From Chloroflexota bacterium (lineage in GTDB: Bacteria > Chloroflexota > Anaerolineae > Promineifilales > Promineifilaceae): a DNA stretch of 8,325 nucleotides. The position numbers were made by a program, and so were the translations under genes. Positions 1-6,071 of the stretch are shown here, piece by piece. The notes beneath the pieces were generated by a model. It did no database searches, was not told where the DNA came from, and saw only the letters and a list, made by a program, of their open reading frames with translations. The stretch covers positions 1-8,325 of the forward strand of contig JAHEEY010000202.1 in NCBI GenBank assembly GCA_024640485.1, read 5' to 3'. Positions within the stretch are counted from its first letter, which is position 1; every line of letters starts with the position of its first letter.

Positions 1-756
1 TCGGTAGGCAGTCGATTCGGCCAGAATATAGTCTTGAACCGCCCTGCCTCGCTGGCCAGAACCCTGACCGTGGCCACGACGTTCCTGGGAACTTCCATCT
101 TAGTGGTAATTACGATCGCCGCTATGAACTGGATTTGCGTTGGCGGCATCTGCCGCCAGCTTCCCCAGGATCTGGCCGGATTAATGAAGGTCATCCTGGC
201 TCCTGCGGCAGTGGCCGGCGCCCTGGCAGCCGCCTTGAGCTGGCGCGTCCCGGTCAAGCGGCCGATACCGGTGGGTACGGTCTCCTACACCTTGATACGC
301 GGCGTTCTCAACGTCCTGCGCGCTATCGAACCGGTGATCATGGGTATCGTCTTCGTTGTCTGGGTTGGCCTGGGTCCGTTTGCCGGTATTCTGGCCCTCA
401 CGCTTCACTCCGTGGCAGACCTGGGCAAGCTGTTCTCTGAACAGGTAGAGAATATCGATGAAGGGCCGTTGGAAGCGGTGACCGCCACTGGCGCCAACCG
501 GTTCCAGGCGATCCTGTTTGCCGTTGTCCCCCAAGTGGTACCCCACTACGTCGCATTCACCTTCTACCGCTGGGATATCAACGTCCGCATGTCGACCATC
601 ATCGGCTTTGTCGGCGGCGGCGGCATCGGCATGGTCCTGCAGCGGCACACCAACTTGACTCAATATCGGCAGGCGGCCGTGATGATAATCGCCATCGCTT
701 TGGTGGTCACACTCCTTGACAATATCAGCTCCAGAATCAGAAGCCGGATCATATAG
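1..756 (+). CDS. phnE: Phosphonate-type ABC transporter permease PhnE, first copy (5' end outside window)
   Basis: Inner-membrane permease subunit of a phosphonate (or related phosphite/organophosphonate) ABC importer. The frame is open from base 1 to the TAG at 754-756, giving 251 residues. The C-terminal 155 or so residues carry the family hallmarks: IEPVIMGIVFVVWVGLGPFAG, the EAA loop (EAVTATGAN followed by VVPQVVP) that docks on the PhnC ATPase, and the STIIGFVGGGGIG segment. A TTG at 34 could be mistaken for the start, but the residues before it (SVGSRFGQ) align with SVGTRYGQ in the second copy downstream. The gene therefore continues to the left and is cut by the window edge, not truncated in the genome. 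Only 27 nt separate it from the second permease, so they are co-transcribed. The phosphonate substrate is inferred from the family; the binding protein that would decide it is not visible. Confidence 0.93.
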   Translation, partial: SVGSRFGQNIVLNRPASLARTLTVATTFLGTSILVVITIAAMNWICVGGICRQLPQDLAGLMKVILAPAAVAGALAAALSWRVPVKRPIPVGTVSYTLIRGVLNVLRAIEPVIMGIVFVVWVGLGPFAGILALTLHSVADLGKLFSEQVENIDEGPLEAVTATGANRFQAILFAVVPQVVPHYVAFTFYRWDINVRMSTIIGFVGGGGIGMVLQRHTNLTQYRQAAVMIIAIALVVTLLDNISSRIRSRII

Positions 757-783
757 CGCCTTGACCGGTGACCTAAAAAACGT

Positions 784-2319
784 ATGAGTAATCAACTGCA
801 AGCAACCAACAGCTCAAAATCATCAGCCGGTCCTGGCGGACACGCCTTGCGCACCTTTGCGATTGCCATCGGCATCTTCCTGCTGTACGCCTACGCGGTG
901 CAGGCGACCCGAATCAGTCTGGAGAAGCCTCTGGATCCCGGACGCCAGGACAGCCTGATACGGGTGCTGCGCCTGCTGGCCGATCCCGATCTATTCACCA
1001 GAGATGCGGTGACTGGCGCCCTGGCGCTGAGCGAGTCCAGCGTTGTCACCATTGAAAGAATTGTCGAGACCGTCTTGATGGCCCTGATGGCCTCTACCAT
1101 CGGCACCGTCATCGCGGTACCGATCTCGTTCATGGCCGCGCGAAACCTGATGGACCAGGTGACCGCGCCGGCGGCGGCGGTGGCCACCGCCTTAGTCGCC
1201 CTGCCCATCGGCGGCTGGCTGGCCTGGGCGGCATCCGGCTGGGTGTTCAGGCTGCCATCATCATTGGCTGAAAGCAGTTGGCTGGCGCTGGCGGTCGCCC
1301 TTATCGCCATGGTCGCAGTTTGGGCAATCGTCACCAAAGGCACGCCCTTGTTCAGTGACAAACGGCGATCCCGCCGAGAGAATCTCATCGCCGGCGGCAA
1401 GATAATCCTGGCCCTGGCCCTTACCATCTTCGCCATCGGCGCCCTGGTTGACTTGGGTTCGGCAGCCGGCGCCTGGCTGGAAGCGAAATTAGGCGCCTTT
1501 GGCTTTCTAGGCAATTTCCTCAGCATTATCTCAGACCTGCTGCGTATCTCGCTGCCGGGGCTGTTCGGCCTGATCGGCGCCATGCTGGCCGCGTCAGTCG
1601 GCACCCGTTATGGCCAAGAGGCCGTGTTGAGCCTGGCGGTTGGCCCGGCCCGGATCATCTCGGCGGTTGCCTCTGCCCTTGGCGCCGCGGTACTGGTATT
1701 CGGCATCGGCTCAGCCCTCAACTGGCTCTATCAATTCGACAATCCCCAGAACTGGACGACCTTGCCCGCGCTGGCGGCGGCGGTCGTCGGTGCCGTCATC
1801 GGCCTGATAGTCAAGCCGAAGCATCCTTTTGCCATCGGCCTGACTATCTACACCATTTCTCGCAGTATCCTCAATATGCTCCGCTCCATCGAGCCGTTGA
1901 TCATGGGCATCGTCTTCGTGGTCTGGGTCAGCCTGGGCCCCTTTGCCGGCGTCATGGCTCTGACCCTCCACTCGATTGCCGCCTTGGGTAAACTGTTCTC
2001 GGAGCAGGTAGAGAGCATAGCCGAGGGACCAGTCGAAGCATTGACCGCCACCGGCGCCAACCGGCTGCAGACCATCGTATTTGCCGTGGTCCCCCAGATC
2101 GTCCCGCCCTACATCGCCTTTACCCTGTATCGCTGGGATATCAACGTCCGCATGTCAACCATCATCGGCTTCGTCGGCGGTGGCGGTATCGGCTTCGTAT
2201 TGAGCCAGAACATCCAGCAGCTGCGTTATCGCCAGGCCAGCGTCATGATGTTGGCCATCGCTATTGTGGTCTCGCTGTTGGATTACATCAGTTCCACCGT
2301 ACGGAAGCGGATCATCTAG
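784..2319 (+). CDS. phnE: Phosphonate-type ABC transporter permease PhnE, second copy, long form
   Basis: Second permease of the same importer, 511 aa; usual PhnE proteins are about 260-290 aa. A first membrane helix lies at about residues 22-40. A typical PhnE N-terminal transport segment follows at about 90-121 (ETVLMALMAS ending SFMAARN). About 230 residues rich in further hydrophobic segments (about 130-153, 165-184, 205-225, 245-272, 290-315, 327-343) come next, before the conserved C-terminal domain. That domain has IEPLIMGIVFVVWVSLGPFAG (369-389), the EAA loop EALTATGAN to VVPQIVP (418-441) and STIIGFVGGGGIG (458-470). Start is ATG 784; only a weak GGTGA lies 12 nt upstream, so translational coupling to the preceding gene is likely. 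Its C-terminal part is about three quarters identical by eye to the first copy. The two probably form a heterodimeric channel served by a PhnC/PhnD pair encoded to the left. Confidence 0.93.
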   Translation: MSNQLQATNSSKSSAGPGGHALRTFAIAIGIFLLYAYAVQATRISLEKPLDPGRQDSLIRVLRLLADPDLFTRDAVTGALALSESSVVTIERIVETVLMALMASTIGTVIAVPISFMAARNLMDQVTAPAAAVATALVALPIGGWLAWAASGWVFRLPSSLAESSWLALAVALIAMVAVWAIVTKGTPLFSDKRRSRRENLIAGGKIILALALTIFAIGALVDLGSAAGAWLEAKLGAFGFLGNFLSIISDLLRISLPGLFGLIGAMLAASVGTRYGQEAVLSLAVGPARIISAVASALGAAVLVFGIGSALNWLYQFDNPQNWTTLPALAAAVVGAVIGLIVKPKHPFAIGLTIYTISRSILNMLRSIEPLIMGIVFVVWVSLGPFAGVMALTLHSIAALGKLFSEQVESIAEGPVEALTATGANRLQTIVFAVVPQIVPPYIAFTLYRWDINVRMSTIIGFVGGGGIGFVLSQNIQQLRYRQASVMMLAIAIVVSLLDYISSTVRKRII

Positions 2320-2320
2320 A

Positions 2321-2340
2321 GCCGGCTCCAACTGAGCCGG
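2321..2340 (+). other. Short hairpin directly after the phnE stop codon
   Basis: CCGGCTC (2322-2328) pairs with GAGCCGG (2334-2340) around a 5-nt CAACT loop, starting two bases after the TAG of the second permease. There is no T tract, so it is not itself an intrinsic terminator. It may protect the 3' end of the transcript. Confidence 0.5.
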
Positions 2341-2378
2341 GCGTCAGCCTGGTCTCGTCAAGGCCTACATATTTTCTG

Positions 2379-2420
2379 AAAGCATCGCCGGGCGGAACGT
2401 GCCCTGTGATGCTTTTTTTT
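2379..2420 (+). terminator. Rho-independent terminator of the phnE transcript
   Basis: AAAGCATC (2379-2386) pairs with GATGCTTT (2408-2415). An inner GGGC/GCCC stem extends the hairpin, which runs straight into an eight-T tract (2413-2420). It lies about 60 nt after the permease stop and just before the stop of the convergent minus-strand gene. In the other direction the T tract is broken, so termination from that side would be weaker. Confidence 0.85.
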
Positions 2421-2428
2421 GTTTCGTC

Positions 2429-3199
2429 TCACCCGCTGCCGATTGGCTCTACAGACAGCTCGCTGATCTCCATCCATTGGGCAGACGCTGTCGGCAGCAC
2501 GCCCCAGCGAAAACGGCCCCGGTTGGTGGCCACCAGGTACTGGTTGTCGATCCAGCAAACAAACCCCAGCGGACCTGCCGGGCTGTGGCGTGTCCGCAAC
2601 AGATCCTGCCCATTCACTTGAAACAGGCAGCCGGACGGCTGCCACAACAGCCGGTAGCTGTGCCAGCGGCGCAGCTCCACGTTGACTCTGGCGAAGCTGA
2701 TGCCCAGCGCCGCGCGAATCCGGGGCCACAGCCGCCGTCTCAGCGGGCCAAATTGATTGAGCAGCAGAGCTGCCGGCGCAGCCGGGATCAATGCTTTGGC
2801 AGCGGCGCTGCTGGCGTCGATACTGCTGGCAAACCAGCCTCGGCCTGGTCCCACCTCCGCCAACGGCAGGTCTGAAGGTTCGGAGGCAAAGAAGAACCAG
2901 GCCGCCTGCGGCAGCGCCGGCCGGCGAACCGAGGGATCCCCAAACGGCGCGTTCCAGAAGCCGAATCCCGCGGTCCCCACCAGATCATCTTGCTGGTGTG
3001 AGAAGCACGCTTTCAGCTTCAGCTCAACACCTTGATGCCAGCGGAATCGATCTTGCCTTTTCCCGCCCTCTTGGCTGTAATCGTCCAGCTGGGCATCCGC
3101 ATAGCCGCTGGCCGTTGGCGGCAGCTCAAGCCGGCATATATCGCCGCTGCTGACCCTACCGCCATTCACTTCGAACTTCCCCAGCCAATCAATTGCCAT
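2429..3199 (-). CDS. Concanavalin A-like (lectin/glucanase-fold) protein of unknown function
   Basis: A 256-residue protein of a family I recall as recurrent in Chloroflexota, without an assigned reaction. Visible features suggest a beta-sandwich of the concanavalin A-like class: an N-terminal beta region with ADAQLDDY (35-41 area), GTAGFGFWNAPFG (75-87), a strand pair with WHSYRLLWQ (179-187) and FQVNG (193-197), GPLGFVCWIDNQY (209-221) and a terminal QWMEISELSVEP (241-252). This resembles the way GH16-like and LamG-like folds close. I see no catalytic ExDxE motif of GH16, no signal peptide and no membrane helix, so it is probably cytosolic and possibly carbohydrate-binding. Start is ATG 3199, with AAGG three bases upstream; a GTG at 3214 in the same frame is an alternative. 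Plus-strand frames over this stretch lack any coherent protein signature. Confidence 0.75.
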   Translation of the reverse strand: MAIDWLGKFEVNGGRVSSGDICRLELPPTASGYADAQLDDYSQEGGKRQDRFRWHQGVELKLKACFSHQQDDLVGTAGFGFWNAPFGDPSVRRPALPQAAWFFFASEPSDLPLAEVGPGRGWFASSIDASSAAAKALIPAAPAALLLNQFGPLRRRLWPRIRAALGISFARVNVELRRWHSYRLLWQPSGCLFQVNGQDLLRTRHSPAGPLGFVCWIDNQYLVATNRGRFRWGVLPTASAQWMEISELSVEPIGSG

Positions 3200-3262
3200 A
3201 TGCCTTATTATCACCTATTTTCGGTCGGGTGTCCGCCCGATATTGACGCGCCAAGCCACTAC

Positions 3263-3288
3263 TTGAACCGGCTGTTATCAGGTATAAT
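3263..3288 (+). promoter_or_regulatory. Probable sigma-70-type promoter for the metallo-hydrolase unit
   Basis: A perfect -10 hexamer TATAAT sits at 3283-3288. The best -35 candidate, TTGAAC at 3263-3268, is only 14 nt away, shorter than the usual 17, so recognition may rest mainly on the -10. Transcription would begin near 3295, leaving a leader of about 20 nt that already contains the ribosome binding site. Confidence 0.55.
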
Positions 3289-3297
3289 AGCCCCCTG

Positions 3298-3304
3298 AAG
3301 GAGA
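3298..3304 (+). promoter_or_regulatory. Strong Shine-Dalgarno for the metallo-hydrolase
   Basis: AAGGAGA lies 9 nt before ATG 3314 and fixes that start. Confidence 0.8.
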
Positions 3305-3313
3305 ACTGAATTT

Positions 3314-3943
3314 ATGGAAATAAACTGGTATGGACATAGTTGCTTCCGCCTCAAAGAGCGGAAACACGCCACAATCGTTACCGACCCCTATGATGAAGCC
3401 ATAGGCTTATCGGCACTAAAGCTGAAAGCGGATGTGGTCACCATCAGCCACGACGCCAAGGGTCACAATAATGCCGCTGTTATCAGCGGCTGTCAGCACG
3501 TACTGTCCGGGCCCGGCGAATACGAGATCGGCAATGTGTTCATCACCGCCATCGTCACTCCTGGCGACGATGCAGCCCGCCGCAATATCTTGCATGTCTT
3601 TGACTACAACGGGCTGACCATCGCTCATGTAGGTGATATTCAAAAGGTGCCCAAACAGGCTCAGATTGAAGCGCTGGAAGAGGTCAATGTCTTGCTGGTC
3701 CCAATTGGCGGCGGCAAGAGTCTGAACGCTGCCGCGGCCGCTGAACTTGTCTCCATGCTGGAGCCCAACATTGTGGTCCCTATGCATTATCAGCTGCCGG
3801 GCTTGTCGGTGGAATTGGACAGCGTTGACCGATTCTTGAAAGAGATGGGTGTTAGCGAGCCGACCGAAGAAACAACCTTGAAGCTTACGGCAGGCAGCCT
3901 CCCTGAAGGCACAGAGATCGTTTTGCTGTCCCCTCGAGAGTAG
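3314..3943 (+). CDS. MBL-fold metallo-hydrolase-like protein (UlaG-like) with degenerate metal motif
   Basis: A 209-residue cytosolic protein of the UlaG-like branch of the metallo-beta-lactamase fold (Lactamase_B_3 type). Typical family elements are present: N-terminal MEINWYGHSCFRL, TDPY (23-26), GPGEYEIG (66-73), a GD strand end (IAHVGDI, D108) and VPMHY (H158). The zinc signature HxHxDH reads H46-D-A48-K-G50-H51, so the second His and the Asp are replaced by Ala and Gly. The region where a further His is expected reads TPGDD. Only H46, H51, D108 and H158 remain as candidate ligands. I recall the HDAxGHN variant from related Chloroflexota proteins, which suggests a family trait and not a decayed gene. 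Metal use and substrate are therefore uncertain. It is followed after 30 nt by a small gene in the same unit. Confidence 0.85.
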   Translation: MEINWYGHSCFRLKERKHATIVTDPYDEAIGLSALKLKADVVTISHDAKGHNNAAVISGCQHVLSGPGEYEIGNVFITAIVTPGDDAARRNILHVFDYNGLTIAHVGDIQKVPKQAQIEALEEVNVLLVPIGGGKSLNAAAAAELVSMLEPNIVVPMHYQLPGLSVELDSVDRFLKEMGVSEPTEETTLKLTAGSLPEGTEIVLLSPRE

Positions 3944-3973
3944 TCTGATTTACGAGGTCGAAAGGTGGGAATT

Positions 3974-4279
3974 ATGCCTGTCAAATTATTAATGCGCTGG
4001 AACGTTCGCAGCGAAGTGGAAGACTCGGAATATTATGAGTTCCTGGTCCATGAGTTTATTCCTGGCTTGAGTAAGCTCGGAATTGATGAGATCCAGGTTT
4101 GGGCCACTGCCTACGGCGAGTGCGAGCAGAAGCTGGTCAGCGGCACCACTCAGACTGCCGACAAGATGAGTTCTGCCTTGCACAGTGAAGCCTGGCTGAA
4201 TTTGACCGATAAACTGGAAGGGTATGTCGACGATTTCAGCCAGAAGATGATCGCCGCTACCAAAGGCTTCCAGTTGTGA
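3974..4279 (+). CDS. Small conserved hypothetical protein, probable ferredoxin-like alpha/beta fold
   Basis: A 101-residue protein with no recognised function. It opens with a strand (VKLLMRWNV), then a helix with EYYEFLVHEFIPGLSKLGI, a strand (IQVWATAYG), a second helix and a C-terminal helix (LNLTDKLEGYVDDFSQKMI). The alternation recalls dimeric alpha/beta-barrel (Dabb/EthD-like) proteins, and the EYYEF-EFIPG pattern is one I associate with small Chloroflexota hypotheticals. There are no membrane helices or cysteine clusters. Start ATG 3974 is chosen because AAAGGTGG (3961-3968) lies 5 nt upstream; the in-frame GTG at 3965 overlaps that site. It is co-transcribed with the preceding MBL-fold gene and ends before a strong bidirectional terminator. 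Confidence 0.75.
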   Translation: MPVKLLMRWNVRSEVEDSEYYEFLVHEFIPGLSKLGIDEIQVWATAYGECEQKLVSGTTQTADKMSSALHSEAWLNLTDKLEGYVDDFSQKMIAATKGFQL

Positions 4280-4313
4280 GCATCTGATCCCATCAGAAAT
4301 CAGCTGAAAGATC

Positions 4314-4341
4314 AAAAAAAGCCTGCACATGCAGGCTTTTT
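4314..4341 (+). terminator. Bidirectional intrinsic terminator
   Basis: A seven-A run (4314-4320), GCCTGC (4321-4326), loop ACAT, GCAGGC (4331-4336) and five Ts (4337-4341) form a perfect A/T-flanked hairpin that works on either strand. It ends the 3314-4279 unit on the plus strand and the fmdB-type gene (stop at 4369) on the minus strand. Confidence 0.92.
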
Positions 4342-4354
4342 ACGTTTTTGAGTG

Positions 4355-4369
4355 ACCGCCAATGGCGGT
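4355..4369 (-). other. Small hairpin overlapping the fmdB-type stop codon
   Basis: ACCGCC (4355-4360), AAT and GGCGGT (4364-4369) form a 6-bp stem with a 3-nt loop, reaching into the TAA at 4371-4369. It probably adds to 3' end structure upstream of the main terminator. Confidence 0.35.
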
Positions 4370-4689
4370 TAAGCTTCTATCTTGCTCTTCTTGCTTTCTT
4401 TGGTCGGCTCCGTTTTGGGCTCGGCGCTGCTGGAGCTCGCGTCGCTCTCGCCGCTCTCGACAGACTTCGACACGGCGGACGAGCTCTTCCCTGAACCGTT
4501 AGAGCTTTTACCATTCCGATTGTCTGTTACATAGAAGCCGCTTCCCTTGAACACGATGCCAACGTTGTTGACCACCCGCCGGACAGTCCCTTCACATGCG
4601 GGGCAATCAGTCACCGGATCATCCGACATCCGCTGTCGCAGTTCAAATTCGTGGCTACATTCAGTACACTTATACGCATAAATCGGCAT
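4369..4689 (-). CDS. FmdB-family zinc-ribbon protein
   Basis: A 106-residue protein of the FmdB/CxxC_CxxC_SSSS regulatory-protein family. The family start MPIYAYKC is present, with zinc ribbon cysteines C8/C11 (CTEC) and C29/C32 (CPAC), then RRVVNNVGIVFKGSGFYVTDNR as in other members. The last 45 or so residues are Ser/Lys/Glu-rich and probably disordered, as usual in this family. The role is poorly defined; a putative regulator or metal-binding accessory. Start ATG 4689 is the conserved family start. A GGTAGG sits about 12 nt upstream, so the Shine-Dalgarno is only moderate. The gene is divergent from the PH-domain gene and shares a terminator with the plus-strand unit on its 3' side. Confidence 0.92.
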   Translation of the reverse strand: MPIYAYKCTECSHEFELRQRMSDDPVTDCPACEGTVRRVVNNVGIVFKGSGFYVTDNRNGKSSNGSGKSSSAVSKSVESGESDASSSSAEPKTEPTKESKKSKIEA

Positions 4690-4732
4690 TTTCGATACCT
4701 ACCAACAAAAAGATTCTCAATAACAACGAGTT

Positions 4733-4761
4733 ATTCTAGCTGTCTGGAGACCATTTGACAA
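4733..4761 (-). promoter_or_regulatory. Predicted promoter of the fmdB-type gene
   Basis: On the minus strand TTGTCA (4761-4756) and TAGAAT (4738-4733) are separated by exactly 17 nt; each matches the sigma-70 consensus at five of six positions. The -35 box overlaps the -35 of the divergent promoter. Confidence 0.55.
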
Positions 4762-4784
4762 CCTGACTAATAGTATGCTACAAA
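4755..4784 (+). promoter_or_regulatory. Predicted promoter of the PH-domain gene
   Basis: A perfect -35 TTGACA (4755-4760) is followed after 18 nt by TACAAA (4779-4784), a moderate -10 (four of six). TAGTAT at 4771-4776 is too close to serve. The leader would be about 40 nt with an AAAAGGA Shine-Dalgarno at 4818-4824, 9 nt before ATG 4834. Confidence 0.5.
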
Positions 4785-4833
4785 TTCTCTGTTAGTTTCA
4801 TATAAGAATAGGTTTAGAAAAGGAATAGAATCC

Positions 4834-5382
4834 ATGTCACTAGAAGAAGTTCGAGCGCGTATCAAGACCCGTGTCTGGAAAGCTGTGGCCCAATCAAAAC
4901 TTGATGTTTCTGCCCTTGATCAAGCGACCATGGAATCATTGATCGACTTGGTTGCCGATGCTGCCATGGCCGAGGCAGATCAGCAGATAAGCAAATCGGT
5001 AGCACTCTCCACGACCGCTGCTACCGATGATGAGGCTCTCCTGGATGACAACAAAGAAGATATTCTGTGGGAAGGACGCCCCTTCTTGTCCCTGGTGCTT
5101 CACTACACCATCACCGACGAACGGATACGGATTACTGAAGGGTTCCTGGGAAAAGCAAGAGAGAACGTGGAGCTCATCCGTATTCAGGATATCGACTACA
5201 AGCAGAGCCTAAGTGAGCGAATGCTCAAACTCGGTGATATCAACATCCGCAGCCATGACCCCAGCAATCCGGCCATACAGCTGAAGAACATCAAAGACCC
5301 CGATGCGGTATATGAAATCCTCCGCCGCGCCGTTCTCGCCGCCAGAAAGCGGCACAACTTCACTTACCGCGAAGAGATGTAG
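4834..5382 (+). CDS. Bacterial PH-domain (bPH2/YdbT-type) protein
   Basis: A 182-residue soluble protein. Residues 1-52 are helical (MSLEEVRARIKTRVWKAVAQ onward) with a short acidic linker to about 75. Residues 76-172 fit a bacterial pleckstrin-homology domain of the YdbT/bPH_2 type: ILWEGRPFLSLVLHYTITDERIRITEGFLGK, the strand VELIRIQDIDYKQSLSERMLKLGDINIRS and a C-terminal helix DPDAVYEILRRAVLAARKR. In the family the opening W-x-G-x-P and the Y/R-x-T-x-x-R-I strand are diagnostic. Most bPH2 proteins are membrane-anchored; this one has no transmembrane helix, so it may bind a membrane protein or lipid from the cytosol. Start ATG 4834 is supported by its Shine-Dalgarno. It converges on the RING/JAB operon, so any link to that operon is only positional. 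Confidence 0.85.
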   Translation: MSLEEVRARIKTRVWKAVAQSKLDVSALDQATMESLIDLVADAAMAEADQQISKSVALSTTAATDDEALLDDNKEDILWEGRPFLSLVLHYTITDERIRITEGFLGKARENVELIRIQDIDYKQSLSERMLKLGDINIRSHDPSNPAIQLKNIKDPDAVYEILRRAVLAARKRHNFTYREEM

Positions 5383-5443
5383 ACACGCATGCCCCGCTGC
5401 CCTTCCTGAGCGCGGCGGGTCATCTGCTTGTTGAAAATAATGT

Positions 5444-5485
5444 GAGTCCAGCCGGTTCAATCGAAGGATTGGCCTTGCTGGACTC
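5444..5485. terminator. Imperfect hairpin between convergent genes, possible terminator
   Basis: GAGTCCAGC (5444-5452) pairs with GCTGGACTC (5477-5485). Inside, CAATC (5458-5462) pairs with GATTG (5467-5471) around a GAAG loop. A weak T-rich stretch follows on each side (TTGATTTATT on plus, ATTATTTT on minus). It lies between the PH-domain stop and the end of the RING operon and may end both transcripts, though the T tracts are poor. Confidence 0.5.
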
Positions 5486-5528
5486 TTGATTTATTCCTAT
5501 CCAGCTTCGTCCCTACTAAAGCGGAAGC

Positions 5529-6038
5529 TCAAAGGATGCCTGTAAGCAGGATCATCCCCTCCAACGGGGCGCGATACCCCCACCCCAATATCTCCAGCAT
5601 GATGTAATCTGCGATAGCCCACAGACCGAAACAGCCGATTGAGACCAGCAGAATGGCGGCGGCGATGCTCAGCAGCAGGCATCCCTGGGCGCAGCCGATC
5701 GATTGCGTGGGCAGAATCCGTAGTTTTGACAGGCGGCTGGGACGTTCGGGCGGCGCTTCTTCTTGGGCCGCCTCATCGGCTGATTCGTCCGCTGTTTCAG
5801 GCTGGGGATCATCCAATTCTGTCAGCGGCCGGTGGCTGGTGCCAATTACCTCGCCGGTGCCGGTACAGCCGTACGCTGAGCAGCCGTTGTTGTTGGCTCG
5901 CCAGCAGTGCGCGTGATGGCGGCTGCCGTCCATGGGGCAGACGACAATTTCATCATCTGGTGCGAATGGGTGTTTGCAGAGGGCGCACTCCTGGCCGAGA
6001 AATGGGGAATGCTTGTGGATGAGAATCGCTCTGATCAT
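5529..6038 (-). CDS. Prokaryotic RING family 1-like protein with membrane helix
   Basis: A 169-residue protein. Residues 18-58 form a RING-like treble clef: C18-x2-C21, C34-P-M-D37, H42-x2-C45-W46, C53-x4-C58. This is the layout of prokaryotic RING finger family 1, except that the usual fourth Cys is Asp37. An acidic Glu/Asp/Ala linker (about 75-98) leads to a transmembrane segment at about 117-142 and a second hydrophobic stretch at the C-terminus. In the family, membrane helices in bacterial members and linkage with JAB, E1, E2 and ubiquitin-like genes are established from comparative genomics; an E3-like or adaptor role is inferred. Start is uncertain: ATG 6038 lies 14 nt after AAGGAG (6058-6053), while GTG codons at 6053 and 6050 sit on or too near it. 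The gene follows the first RING gene after about 33 nt, in one operon. Confidence 0.83.
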   Translation of the reverse strand: MIRAILIHKHSPFLGQECALCKHPFAPDDEIVVCPMDGSRHHAHCWRANNNGCSAYGCTGTGEVIGTSHRPLTELDDPQPETADESADEAAQEEAPPERPSRLSKLRILPTQSIGCAQGCLLLSIAAAILLVSIGCFGLWAIADYIMLEILGWGYRAPLEGMILLTGIL

Positions 6039-6071
6039 CGCGTACTGCACCACTCCTTCAGAGCCTGCTCA

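Noticed and set aside
181..801. 206-residue open frame on the minus strand over the first phnE
   Set aside because: Antisense shadow of a GC-rich membrane-protein gene; composition is His/Asp/Gly-rich with no domain, and the plus strand encodes clear PhnE motifs.
891..1604. 237-residue minus-strand open frame inside the second phnE
   Set aside because: Low-complexity Ala/Arg/Ser translation antisense to hydrophobic codons; no coherent fold or ribosome binding site.
2399..3298. Several plus-strand open frames of 70-158 residues opposite the lectin-fold gene
   Set aside because: Overlapping one another in different frames with Pro/Arg/Gln-rich translations; the minus-strand frame is the one with conserved aromatic and Gly motifs.
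5391..5418. CCCGC/GCGGG inverted repeat as a terminator after the PH-domain gene
   Set aside because: Only a 5-bp stem with a 17-nt loop and no T tract; the hairpin at 5444-5485 is a better candidate.
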